A DNA stretch of 64,000 nt from JBCCGR01 sp039029195 (lineage in GTDB: Bacteria; Pseudomonadota; Alphaproteobacteria; Rhizobiales; Rhizobiaceae), in assembly GCA_039029195.1 (NCBI GenBank), contig JBCCGR010000009.1, positions 62,001 through 126,000 on the forward strand, written 5' to 3'. Numbering within the stretch: position 1 is the stretch's first letter; each line of letters opens with the position of its first letter. The translations under genes were made by a program, and so were the position numbers. Below are positions 28,217 to 37,900 of the stretch, piece by piece. Below the pieces are notes generated by a model that was not told where the DNA came from, did no database searches, and saw nothing but the letters and a program-made list of their open reading frames with translations.

Positions 28217-29497
28217 TTATCCCCGGTTTGGTTTAAATTCCGTAAGGTCCGCATTTATTCGTTCTCCGCGCACCAAAGAGGCCAGAATTCGGCCGGTTTT
28301 GGGACCGCCAGTCAGTCCGATATGGTGGTGACCGTAGCCCATAAAGGCTCCACTTACGTCTTTGGCCTCGCCGATGATGGGGATTGAATCAATCGGCGCC
28401 GGGCGATGGCCCATCCAGCGGTCAACCCGATCATAGCTAAGCCCCGGAATTGTTTTATTGATTTGCCGCTCAAGCAGTTCAAATGGGGCGTCACTCGGCG
28501 GCGCATCAAGACCACCAAACTCCACTATTCCCGCGCAGCGAAGCCGTCCGTTCATCGGCGTGGCGACAAATTTGCCGGAAGCAACCATCACCGGGCTTCG
28601 CGGCATGATTGAAGGATTGACCAGTTCAATGTGATATCCGCGCTCCGATTCCATGGGAACAGCGACCCCGAGCTGCTTTGCCAGAGGGCCTGACCATACT
28701 CCTGTGGATAAAACGACCGAATCACACTCGATATCTTCCCCGACGGCAACCACTGACGAAACACGCCCGTTCTGCTGGCGAATTTCAGTCACTTCGCCGG
28801 TGCGCAGTGCACCTCCTTCAGCGATGAAATGATCAGCGAGCGCCTGAACATAAGCGCCAGGGTCGCGAATAAACCCGTGGTTCTTCAGCCGCACAGCGAA
28901 TGCGTTTTGTGGGCCGAAAGCAGGATCATATTCGCGGAACTCAGCCTCCTCCATTTCGTCCCATTCAAACCCGTTGTCGCGGCGCAGCTTCCAGCCAAGT
29001 GCATCCCCCTCAAATGCCGCGCGGTCACGATAAACAAACACATAGTCAGATGGCGCGAGGTATTTCTCAGCCGGTGTTCCAGCGGCCAGCGCCTGATGCT
29101 GTTCCATCGTATCGTGCAGCAGATAGCCCAGCGATTTGGCAATGCGGGCGACATCTTTGATGTTCGCATGGCCAAGATACTTAAAAAGCCAGGGAAGAAG
29201 TTTCGGCAGATAGGACCACTTAAGGAACAAAGGCCCATCGCGGCTGAACAGCATCTTGGGCGCGTTCTTCAAAATTCCTGGCATGGTGACCGGAACGACA
29301 CTGCAGGCCGCCAGCACGCCACCATTGCCATAGGAAGTGCCGGCCGCTGGCCCTTCTTTGTCGATCAGCGTGACGCTCAGCCCGGCGCGCTGCAGCCAGA
29401 TTGCGGTGGAAACGCCCACAATGCCGGCTCCCACCACCACAACATGTTTGGCTTCCTTGTCGCTCAATCTCGTTCTCCAGATTTTGGTTTGCACCAT
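28217..29497 (-). CDS. FAD-dependent oxidoreductase, D-amino-acid dehydrogenase (DadA)-like
   Basis: A 426-residue flavoprotein of the DAO family. The dinucleotide-binding motif HVVVVGAGIVGVSTAIWLQRAG is near residues 18-39. SYGNGGVLAACSV follows, and CDSVVLSTGVWSGPLAKQLG and YDRVDRWMGHRPAPIDSIPIIG are typical of DadA-type enzymes, which feed electrons from D-amino acids to the respiratory chain. The ATG at 29497 lacks a ribosome site. A TTG at 29467 preceded by GGAGA is a credible alternative start. It lies upstream of the TRAP genes on the same strand with a 97-bp gap, so uptake and oxidation of one substrate may be linked. Confidence 0.87.
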   Translation of the reverse strand: MVQTKIWRTRLSDKEAKHVVVVGAGIVGVSTAIWLQRAGLSVTLIDKEGPAAGTSYGNGGVLAACSVVPVTMPGILKNAPKMLFSRDGPLFLKWSYLPKLLPWLFKYLGHANIKDVARIAKSLGYLLHDTMEQHQALAAGTPAEKYLAPSDYVFVYRDRAAFEGDALGWKLRRDNGFEWDEMEEAEFREYDPAFGPQNAFAVRLKNHGFIRDPGAYVQALADHFIAEGGALRTGEVTEIRQQNGRVSSVVAVGEDIECDSVVLSTGVWSGPLAKQLGVAVPMESERGYHIELVNPSIMPRSPVMVASGKFVATPMNGRLRCAGIVEFGGLDAPPSDAPFELLERQINKTIPGLSYDRVDRWMGHRPAPIDSIPIIGEAKDVSGAFMGYGHHHIGLTGGPKTGRILASLVRGERINADLTEFKPNRG

Positions 29498-29650
29498 TCA
29501 TTGATTCAAACGGATGTGAGCGCAACATCATTTCACGCGCTCCAGGGCGTTCGGCAGTGTCGCACCCCTGAGAATTCTACCGGCTATTTTGCCGGCCCGT
29601 GGCACGCTAGGTTGGTCTTGCCTGTCAGGAGAAGAATCAACCTAGCGCCG

Positions 29651-31522
29651 GTGTCGTCAGGAACCCATCCAGTATGCCGCCAATCCGCTCGCACGGTCAC
29701 CCGCTGTGCGCGATGGCTTGTGCTCTTGTTGGAGGTCATTTGCCTCACACTGTTGAGTTTCAGCACACCAGCATCCGCGCAATCCACCGAACACATCGAT
29801 CTGTCAAAATTCAAATGGGAATACCGCCCCGGTGATCTCCCCTCCCCGAAAGACGTTGCAAACTCCAGCGGCTGGAAGCCAATAAATCTCCCCGGCCCTC
29901 TGCCAGAAGCCCTGCCCGCGGAAGCCAATGGCTTTGTCTGGTTTCGGACGAAAATACCCAGCAACATTTTGAGACGCTTTTCCGTGCCCGGCATATTTTT
30001 GGGCCAGGTGGCAGAAGCCGATCAGCTCTTTGTCAACGGCGTTCAACAGGGGCAGACCGGCACGTTTGTACACAGGGCGCGTGACTACAGAGCGGGAATA
30101 TCCCGCCGGATTTCACGCCTCTACCCAATTCATCTGGTGGATCTCACCAGCCCCTCAAATGACCAAATTCACCTCAGCATACGCGTTCAGGCAATCGACC
30201 GGCAGCCTGGGCTTAGCGATGGACCAATTCTGATCGGCGAGATGGCAGCGCTCGTGCCAATCAAAGAGCAGCGTAAAATTCTGATCTTCATTGAAGACAT
30301 AATCCTGTTGTCCGTCTGCCTGGTCGGTGCGCTTTTCAGTCTGATAAGTGTGTTCGGGCGGACACAATTTGATCGAAACAAATGGCTCCCGTTTTTCTTA
30401 GGCGGCCTGTTCATCAGCACACTGCCCTACTCGCTTTTCCTCAGCGAGTACGGGTTGGATCCAACTCAATTTGTGTGGGTGGTCGAGGCGGTTCCCTATC
30501 TGCTCTTCGGTTTTCTGCACGCTTCAGCGATCTTGAACATCCGGTTGAGCAGGATTTCATTTGCCGCAATCGCACTTTTTTACGGGATTCTTGGTTCCAT
30601 TTATCTGTTCAATCCCGCGACTGAGGTGTTTTCCTATTCGGTGGTTCTTGCTTTTTCGATGGCAGTCGTTCCTGCCTGCGAACTTCTTTGGAAAACCATC
30701 GTCAATATGCGCCGCGGCGTGCCCACATCCATCTGGATATCGATTGCCCTGGCTGCCACCGGCATCACCACGGCACTTTATCTGTTTTGGTTCGGTTCGA
30801 TCGATTTGCATTGGGACCCGTTCTACTATCTGCAGATTGTTGTTGTACTTTGCCTGATCTTTTCGATGGCCGACGATCATCGCCGTGACCGCCAGGCGCT
30901 GGCCCGTGTAACAGGGCAGTTGATGGTCGCTCAGGATGCCGAACGGGAACGGCTGGCTAAAGACCTTCATGATGAACTCAGCCATCGGGTCACGGCGGTC
31001 AGGTTGCTTCTTGAAAATCTTGTGCGCGGTAAAAACCCGCCCGCTCGGACAGATCTCGATCGGCCCATTGAAGAACTGCGTGGAATGGGGCTTGATGTCT
31101 CCGCACTGGTCGAAGGCCTGCGTCCGGCAACCCTCGATGGCCTCACCTTTGCCGATGCGGTTTCGCAAGCCGTCGGGCGATGGCAATCGCTGAGCGAAAC
31201 TCGAATCCGGCTCTCCATCGAAGGCGATGGCAAACTGCCGGGTGACACCCAGACACAGGTTTTGCGCATCCTGCAGGAGGCGCTTCACAATGCAGTTCGC
31301 CACAGCCAATCGCGCGCCATTTCGGTTTCAGCATCGCTTGTCGGTGGCAAAGGTCGCATCGACGTGTCCGATGATGGCATTGGCTTTACCAAGGACGAAA
31401 AACAGGCCGGTATCGGATTGAAAACAATGGAAGAACGGGCCAGCCTGATCGGTGGCAAGCTGACGATTGAAAGCGCCGCGCGAACCGGAACGCAAATATT
31501 GCTGGAGTTCTCCGCACAATGA
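29651..31522 (+). CDS. 7TM-type sensor histidine kinase (HisKA_3 family)
   Basis: About 623 residues. An N-terminal signal-like helix ending STPASA leads to a periplasmic beta-sandwich domain (about 45-210) with NGFVWFRTKI, as in 7TMR-DISM receptors. Seven membrane helices (about 215-420) come next, then a HisKA_3 dimerisation domain with ERERLAKDLHDELSH (phospho-acceptor H440) and a HATPase domain with LQEALHNAVRH and SDDGIGF. The start is uncertain: GTG 29651 keeps the signal sequence, while codons back to 28829 are antisense to the flavoenzyme gene and are excluded. It overlaps its response regulator by 4 bp. It probably senses an envelope or extracellular ligand. Confidence 0.88.
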   Translation: MSSGTHPVCRQSARTVTRCARWLVLLLEVICLTLLSFSTPASAQSTEHIDLSKFKWEYRPGDLPSPKDVANSSGWKPINLPGPLPEALPAEANGFVWFRTKIPSNILRRFSVPGIFLGQVAEADQLFVNGVQQGQTGTFVHRARDYRAGISRRISRLYPIHLVDLTSPSNDQIHLSIRVQAIDRQPGLSDGPILIGEMAALVPIKEQRKILIFIEDIILLSVCLVGALFSLISVFGRTQFDRNKWLPFFLGGLFISTLPYSLFLSEYGLDPTQFVWVVEAVPYLLFGFLHASAILNIRLSRISFAAIALFYGILGSIYLFNPATEVFSYSVVLAFSMAVVPACELLWKTIVNMRRGVPTSIWISIALAATGITTALYLFWFGSIDLHWDPFYYLQIVVVLCLIFSMADDHRRDRQALARVTGQLMVAQDAERERLAKDLHDELSHRVTAVRLLLENLVRGKNPPARTDLDRPIEELRGMGLDVSALVEGLRPATLDGLTFADAVSQAVGRWQSLSETRIRLSIEGDGKLPGDTQTQVLRILQEALHNAVRHSQSRAISVSASLVGGKGRIDVSDDGIGFTKDEKQAGIGLKTMEERASLIGGKLTIESAARTGTQILLEFSAQ

Positions 31523-32142
31523 TCCGAATTGCGCTGATTGATGACCACACCATGGTGCGCGAGCTTCTGGCAGAAGTGCTGTCAAAGAGCGGGAACATCG
31601 AAGTCGTGGCCGAATTCGGCAGCGCAGAAGACCTGTTCGAAGCAATTGACGGGCTGACCGTCGATGCCATCGTCATTGATATCGGCCTGCCCGGCGAGGA
31701 CGGGATCGAGGCCACCACCCGCCTTCGCGCCAGGGGAATCACAACACCGATCCTCTGCCTCACCATGCACCTCAACCGGGCGATGATGAAGCGTGCGCTG
31801 GAAAGCGGCGCAAATGGCTTTGCCGTCAAACATGACAGCTATGACGACCTTACCTGTGCAATCAATGCAATCACCAGCAACCAGACCTATGTCACCCCTG
31901 CACTGGAAGAGGTGGCCGAGGCGCCACACGAGCGCATGTTCGACAAGCTTTCTCCAAGAGAGCGCGAAGTCGTGACGCTGGTTGCAAGCGGCTGGAAAGC
32001 TATTGAAATCGCCGATCATCTGAAAATCAGCGAACGCACGGTTGATTTCCATCGCCGCAACATCGGCGAAAAAACCGGGCTCAGGCGCATTGCGGATATT
32101 GTTAAGTTCGCCCTCGATACTGGATTGAACACCAACCAGTAG
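31519..32142 (+). CDS. NarL/FixJ-family response regulator with LuxR-type HTH
   Basis: A 207-residue two-domain regulator. The receiver domain (1-120) has the acidic pair D8-D9, phospho-acceptor D54 in VIDIGLPGEDG, a Thr in CLTMH and lysine K104. The LuxR helix-turn-helix (about 145-205) begins LSPREREVVTLVASGWKAIEIADHL, and the recognition helix follows in SERTVDFHRRNI. Its ATG overlaps the kinase stop (ATGA), so the pair is co-translated. Downstream genes on the same strand are the two autotransporter-like genes, which are natural candidate targets, although 470 bp of repeat and leader sequence intervene. Confidence 0.95.
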   Translation: MIRIALIDDHTMVRELLAEVLSKSGNIEVVAEFGSAEDLFEAIDGLTVDAIVIDIGLPGEDGIEATTRLRARGITTPILCLTMHLNRAMMKRALESGANGFAVKHDSYDDLTCAINAITSNQTYVTPALEEVAEAPHERMFDKLSPREREVVTLVASGWKAIEIADHLKISERTVDFHRRNIGEKTGLRRIADIVKFALDTGLNTNQ

Positions 32143-32164
32143 AGCTGCTCCCCCTCTTTGATGC

Positions 32165-32373
32165 AGGGCTATCGCATACAGGAGTTTTGCTTTCAGACCC
32201 TCCGTTTCCCTCCCCCTTTTTCAAAAGGGAGGGTGGCGCGGCGAAGCCGTGACGGGTGGGGCTTTTGGCCGATTTCTCCCCCACCCGTCGTCTTACGACG
32301 ACACCCTCCCCCGCTGGGTGAGGGAAACAACGGAGCCTGAAGTTCAGGAAAGGTGGTCAAATGCGATAGCCCT
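32165..32373. repeat. palindromic repeat element, copy 2, with terminal inverted repeats
   Basis: This 209-bp unit has perfect 13-bp ends, agggctatcgcat (32165-32177) and atgcgatagccct (32361-32373), around a core (32206-32327) nearly identical to copy 1. Internal hairpins again are CGGC-gaa-GCCG and CGTCGT-ctt-ACGACG. It begins 22 bp after the response-regulator stop. Confidence 0.8.
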
Positions 32374-32613
32374 ACTCTTTGATGGCACCATCAAGAGAAC
32401 AGGAACCGCGGCAATACAATTGCCTGGTTCAGAAGCGTCGTCGTAAGGCGGGGAAGCACTCCAGCGTCGAACCGGACAAAATTCCTGTACCTGCGGCACA
32501 CCGGCAACACCCGGTAGTTTTACCAGCTACCCCGGCATTTCGCCTTTTGCTTGAACCGGTTTGAGGAATTGCGCGCGTGAATGCGCGTTTGGGCTGCCGG
32601 GGAATTTCCAACC
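32374..32613 (+). promoter_or_regulatory. structured leader/promoter region upstream of first autotransporter-like gene
   Basis: Between the repeat and the ATG lie three hairpins: CTCTT-t-GATGG/CCATC-AAGAG (32375-32397), GAACC-gc-GGCAA/TTGCC-t-GGTTC (32403-32430), and a weaker one, GGTAG/CTACC (32513-32531). None is followed by a T-tract. The region could be a structured 5' leader. I recognise no known riboswitch class. Confidence 0.45.
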
Positions 32614-34926
32614 ATGTTTCAAATCAGTTCGGGCTCTCGTGTCGGGCGCCAAAACCCATTTGGCAGAGTTGCGAAACTCCTGACCTGTTTTGCTGCAATC
32701 ACCGCAATCTGGTGTGGCAGCGCCAGCGCGAACTGGACAAACAACAGTTTGACAGTCGCGCCGGGCACCACGGCAACCAACAACTTTTTCACCAACAATG
32801 CCGGGTTCGTCGCCAGTTCTTTCCAGACCAACATTCCCGCAAACTGTTCCGGCACTGTCGACGTCAACCAGACGGGCTCGCGGTTCGTCCAGTTTTTTCT
32901 TGGCAACACCCTGCTGTTTTCTTCCACGGGAAGCGGGTCTCGAAACTTCAACACCACCACACCCGTAACCGGGCTTTCCTCTGGCGGGGTCCTGGCCGGT
33001 GCCGGTTCCGTTGACATCGACATCAGAGTCACCTGTCAGGGTGCGCCTCCTCCGACCACACCGCCAGCAACGACCACACCTCAGACCAACACAACACCTC
33101 CAGCCACCCAGACGACCCCTTCGACCACAACACCGCCCACCACCACCACAACAACAACGCCCACCACTCAGGGTGAAACGGATGAAGAGCGCGCGGCCCG
33201 CGAGGAACGGGAGCGCATTGAGCGAGAAACACGCGAAGCCGCAGAACAGGCAGAGCGTGACCGTGAGACCGAGACCATCCGCGTCGGGCAAAACACGGGC
33301 TCCCAGGTCATAAATGCGACGGTCAATCCTGAAGGAAACTACCGAATTCCCGAGCAAAGCAATCGGCTCTCAGACGAAGATCTCATCAACAAATTCCTGG
33401 AGCTAAGAAAAAAGAAGAAGAATCTGGAGAACCAAAAGCCCGACTCCAGTCGCGTTGATGCGGCCAATGCAAATTTAAAGAAAGCGGAGCGCGAATTTGC
33501 GAACGCCGCAAGTTCGGCAAACATATTTATCGAAGACAACGGGTTGGAGATCGAACAAAGTTCGAGACGAGATGAAAATGGTCTGAGCCGACCAGGCCGT
33601 TTCAGTGTGGGCAGCCTCCGGTGGAGCGATGAAGACCAGGATACGACGCCTGACAACATTCTGATCGCACAGGCTGCAACGGCCCTGGCCCAAGAAGCCA
33701 ACGATAAACTCAACAAGCTTAAAGAAGCCGAAAAGGCCCAGAAGAACGCGGAAGAAGGCTTTCGAATCGATAAAAGAGCGCTCGCCAACCAGCTTGAAGA
33801 GGTCTGTGACGAGCTGGAAGAATTAGTCGACGATCACATTGACCGTTTCAACCAGCTAGCAAGTGAAGGAAAGATACCGGGCGTTGATCCCGATTCGAGT
33901 GCGCAGTCGAACTATGCGGCGGCTCCATCTGAAAACACCAATGTCTTCAACAAGGTGACAACCACAAGTTCGCTGCAGAAATTTGCGACCGGCCAAACCC
34001 AAAATCAGAGCGAACGCCTCACCACTTGGCTCAATGGATCACATGCCAATGGCGATGGCGGCTCCGTTGCAAACGGCCGGGACAGCAGCGCCAACTCCGT
34101 CGCTGCCGGATTGGCCTATCAGGTCCAGCCGTGGCTGACGCTGGGAGCCGCCGCGCGTTATCAGCAGCGCGACAGCAACACCTCTGATCGCATCACCCAA
34201 ATCAGCACCGAACTCTTTGGCGGGTCAGTGTTCAGCGATCTGAAATTGCCGCTCGACTTTTATGGTCGCCTGCTTGCCGCCTATGAATATGGTGACAATG
34301 ACATCATATCCTCCGGCAATCGCGGCACCTATGGCTATCGCAGCTTGATTTTTTCAGGCGCGCTGCGCCGCCCGATTAATCTCCCGGGTGGAATTCGTCT
34401 CACACCAAGCGCCGCGATCAATTGGAGCGAGACCCGTCAGGACGGCTACACCAACTCTGCCGGAGCTGTTTTTGCTGCCCGCACCTTCAATGTGGGATTT
34501 GCAAAATATGGCGTCTCGCTTGCAAAGACCTGGAGCTTCGCATCCACGTCCACAGTCGGCCTGTCGCTGAGTTCCATCACAGGAACCCTTGGCGCAAACG
34601 GGTCTTATTTCTTCCGCCGCCCAAACCTTGCTGACCCCTCTCGCACCGGTGAAACGCCCGAGGAATTTTCAAATTTGGGGCTGAGCGGTGCCCTCAACTT
34701 CAGCTTCCTGAATGGTGCTTCACTGGCTTTGAACGGAAGCGCTCATCCCGGCAGCGCATTCTCCTGGACCCTTGGCAGCCAGTTCTCAATGCCGCTGAGC
34801 ACGGTTGTGGGCAGCGGCAACCCATTCTCCGAGAGCCGGCTGAGTTTCGGTGGCGCATATACCGGCCTCCCTGACAGTCGCAGTTCCTGGTCCATCAACG
34901 CGAAACTCAACTTTGTCCTGAAATGA
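32614..34926 (+). CDS. autotransporter-like outer-membrane protein with novel N-terminal domain (paralogue 1)
   Basis: A 770-residue protein. The signal peptide ends near A39 (CGSASA). A compact domain (40-143) with two cysteines (C78, C141) comes next and matches the downstream paralogue almost residue for residue. Then a Thr/Pro tract (144-187), an Arg/Glu-rich helix (188-222), a coiled-coil-prone acidic region (about 260-440), and a C-terminal stretch of about 290 residues of alternating beta strands (for example LTLGAAARYQQRDSN and SWSINAKLNFVLK) that looks like an autotransporter barrel. It ends in Lys rather than the usual aromatic residue. I do not recognise the N-terminal domain. ATG 32614 is preferred to 32581 because it gives a normal signal sequence. 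The next gene overlaps by ATGA. Confidence 0.75.
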   Translation: MFQISSGSRVGRQNPFGRVAKLLTCFAAITAIWCGSASANWTNNSLTVAPGTTATNNFFTNNAGFVASSFQTNIPANCSGTVDVNQTGSRFVQFFLGNTLLFSSTGSGSRNFNTTTPVTGLSSGGVLAGAGSVDIDIRVTCQGAPPPTTPPATTTPQTNTTPPATQTTPSTTTPPTTTTTTTPTTQGETDEERAAREERERIERETREAAEQAERDRETETIRVGQNTGSQVINATVNPEGNYRIPEQSNRLSDEDLINKFLELRKKKKNLENQKPDSSRVDAANANLKKAEREFANAASSANIFIEDNGLEIEQSSRRDENGLSRPGRFSVGSLRWSDEDQDTTPDNILIAQAATALAQEANDKLNKLKEAEKAQKNAEEGFRIDKRALANQLEEVCDELEELVDDHIDRFNQLASEGKIPGVDPDSSAQSNYAAAPSENTNVFNKVTTTSSLQKFATGQTQNQSERLTTWLNGSHANGDGGSVANGRDSSANSVAAGLAYQVQPWLTLGAAARYQQRDSNTSDRITQISTELFGGSVFSDLKLPLDFYGRLLAAYEYGDNDIISSGNRGTYGYRSLIFSGALRRPINLPGGIRLTPSAAINWSETRQDGYTNSAGAVFAARTFNVGFAKYGVSLAKTWSFASTSTVGLSLSSITGTLGANGSYFFRRPNLADPSRTGETPEEFSNLGLSGALNFSFLNGASLALNGSAHPGSAFSWTLGSQFSMPLSTVVGSGNPFSESRLSFGGAYTGLPDSRSSWSINAKLNFVLK

Positions 34927-37900
34927 TTGGGAAATCGATTAAGATGACGTTCTTCAACAGTGTTGATCTGGTTCTTCCGTCCGGACAGCAACAGTCCCTT
35001 GGCGCTGTCTCTAAAATCGCGCCGCTTACCCTTTTGGCGATCGCCATCTGGACTGGGGATGCGAGTGCCAACTGGACAAACAACAACTTTATGGTCGCGC
35101 CGGGCACCACGGCGACCAACAATTTTTTCACCAACAATGCCGGGTTCGTAAACAGCTCGTTCCAGACCAATATTCCAGGAAACTGTTCCGGCACCATCAA
35201 TGTCACAAATCCCGGTTCGCGTTTCGTTCAGTTTTTTCTGGGCAACGATACAATCTTCTCTTCCAACGGCGGAGGTTCCCGAAACTTCAACATCCCGTCC
35301 AGCGTGACAGGGCTTTCTTCTGCCGTGGCACTGGCGGGTGCGGGGTCGGTGGATATTGACATCAGCATCACCTGTCAGGGTGCACCGCCGCCGACCACCC
35401 CACCTGCAACAACCACGCCCCCAACCACCACAACGCCTTCGACCACTTCAACATCCACAGCGCCCTCAACCCCGACCACCAACCAGGGCGAAACCGATGC
35501 CGAGCGCGCAGCGCGCGAGGAGCGCGAGCGGCTTGAACGCGAAGAGCAGGCCAGACTGGAACAGGAAGAACGCGAACGTCAGGAGCGGGAGGCTGCGGAA
35601 CGGGAAGAATCCCAGAATTTTGAGGATCAGAGCAACAACTGGCTGAACGAGATCACCGGCAATAATTTTCCAGCAGCGGTGGAGCCCGATATTCTCCAAT
35701 TCGATGAAGATGGCGAGCCCCTTCCATGGAACCCGCTCATCGACCGGTTTGACCCAGGCGCGGTCAACCCCGGTGAGGACCCGAACGCCGGAGCCGGTCC
35801 GCAAAACAACCCCAATCCCGATGTGGAATTCGGCGAAGATGGTCCGCGCGAGATACCCGAAAATGGTGGTGACGGCCGCACGGGCACACGCATCATTGAG
35901 GATGACGGACAGAACCCGCCACAGGTGATTGCCGGACAGCCGAGGCCCGGTAACGGTCAGCCGGGGCGCGGCAATGGTCGTCCGGGTGGCAACCCACCGC
36001 CAGGAGGTGGCAATCCCCCGCCAGGTGGCAATGATGACGGCGAATTCGTTGATTCAGAATATGATGGAAACGACAATCTCGACGCTCTGCTGAGAAGCCT
36101 CGAAGCCCAGCTTGCAGCTGCCTCCGCCGAAGAGGAAGCTGCGCGAAAAAAGCTTCAGGAAGCGATCAAGAACCGCAACACCATCGCATCCCGGCTCGCT
36201 GCCAATGGTCGGAAGATTTCCGATGTCCGGGCCGACCTTGCCGCCAAGGAAGCCGAATATGAGAAGAAGCTTGCGGACCTCAAGGAACGACGCAAGCATC
36301 TTGATAACCTCATCAATGCGATCAACGAGCTCAATGAACGCGCCAAAGCGCTCTACGGCTTTTCTGAAGAAACCGCCTCAAAAGGCGACCGGGACGCCTA
36401 CAATTTTGCAGTACGCGGTGTTTCCACAGCGCTGACCGCCGGTGCAGGCAAGGCCTTCGATCGAGTCGCGGACAAGGTTGTCGACAATGCCAAGAAGCAG
36501 GCTGAAAAGCTCGGGCGAAAGTTCGGGCAGGAAGCGCAGGACAAGCTGCGTGATCAGGTCCGCGAAAAACTGCAGCAGGACTATGGCGACAAGATCGAAA
36601 AGGCGATCGATGAAGGAAGCGGCGCTCTTCTGGCAGACAATGACACCGTGGCAGATCTCACCTTTGATGTACCGGTTGTGGGCGAGGTCGGCCCCGGCGA
36701 CACCGGCATCCCGGGGATTGAAGCCGCGCTCAATTTCGCGGGCGCCTGGGGCAACTGGCTTGGCGCGTTCGGCATTGGCAAGAGCGCTGATTCTCTTGCC
36801 GACCAGCGCGACGCGATGACAGCCGCACTCAACCGCTTCAGCAACGCCTTCAACAAGGAAAACGAGGCTTTGCAGAACGAGCTTCAGAAACTCGCCAATG
36901 AGGCGGAGGCACTGGAAGGCCAGCAAGGACAACTCCAAAGCGAAATCGCTCAGGACAATGCCGCCCTCATCAAGGCAGAAGCCGCCGTCACCTCAGCGCG
37001 GGCAGCACTTGCCCGGGCGTCCGCAAAGAAGAGCGGACTTGAGACTCGCATCGCCCGGGTGAAGGCACGCATTGCCCGCCGCAATCGGGAGTCTTCCGTC
37101 TCTCCCGGCTCCAACCGGGCAAAACGCTATGCCCGCTCGCAAGGTTCCGGACGATCCGGCAATGGGCTGACGTCGACCTACGCAACGCGGCTCTCCCTGA
37201 ACGATGTTCCGACAAGCTTCAGCCGCCGCTTCCGGCGCGGGCCACTGACCCTGTGGGCAAAAGGTTCGATCAATGGTGCAAATCTCGGCAAGGCCAACGC
37301 TGATGTTTTTGGTTACCAGATCGTGAGCGGCCTGGCATGGCAGCTCAATTCCAATCTCGGGGTAGGCGCATCGCTGGGCCATCGCCGCTCCAAACGCACC
37401 TCTTCGGCACAAAACTCAACTTTCGACGCCAAGAGTATCTTCGGGTCGTCATTCCTGGCCGTTCGCCTCAAGGATCAGTTGCGCCTCACCGCGTTCAGCG
37501 CGCTGGAAAAAGGCAGCACGAACGTCAACATCAATGGTGTGACGGGCAATTTCGACTTCCGCGTCTGGACCTTTGGCGCGACCCTGGCGCACCGCCTGTC
37601 GCTGGGCAATGGCTGGTGGGTCAGCCCGTCGGCAACCGTCAGCCGGTCGCTGGGTCAGCGCGGCGACTACACCAATTCAAATGGCATCTTTGTGGCCTCG
37701 GGCAACTCCGCATCATCGAAGCTGGTTTTCGGTCCAACCTTCGGAAAAACCTTCCGTTTTGATCCGGAAAACAATCCATTTGCGGTTTCCGCAATCACGC
37801 CGGTGATCGGCATCAACGGCACATGGATATTCGATGCACCGGGCGACACATTGCTTGCCAATGGCACGGTGCTGCCCTCGTCCCGATTCGGGGCAACCCT

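Noticed and set aside
28829..29650. Upstream extension of the sensor-kinase frame to 897 codons
   Set aside because: These codons are antisense to the flavoenzyme gene, have no coding character and would destroy the kinase's signal sequence.
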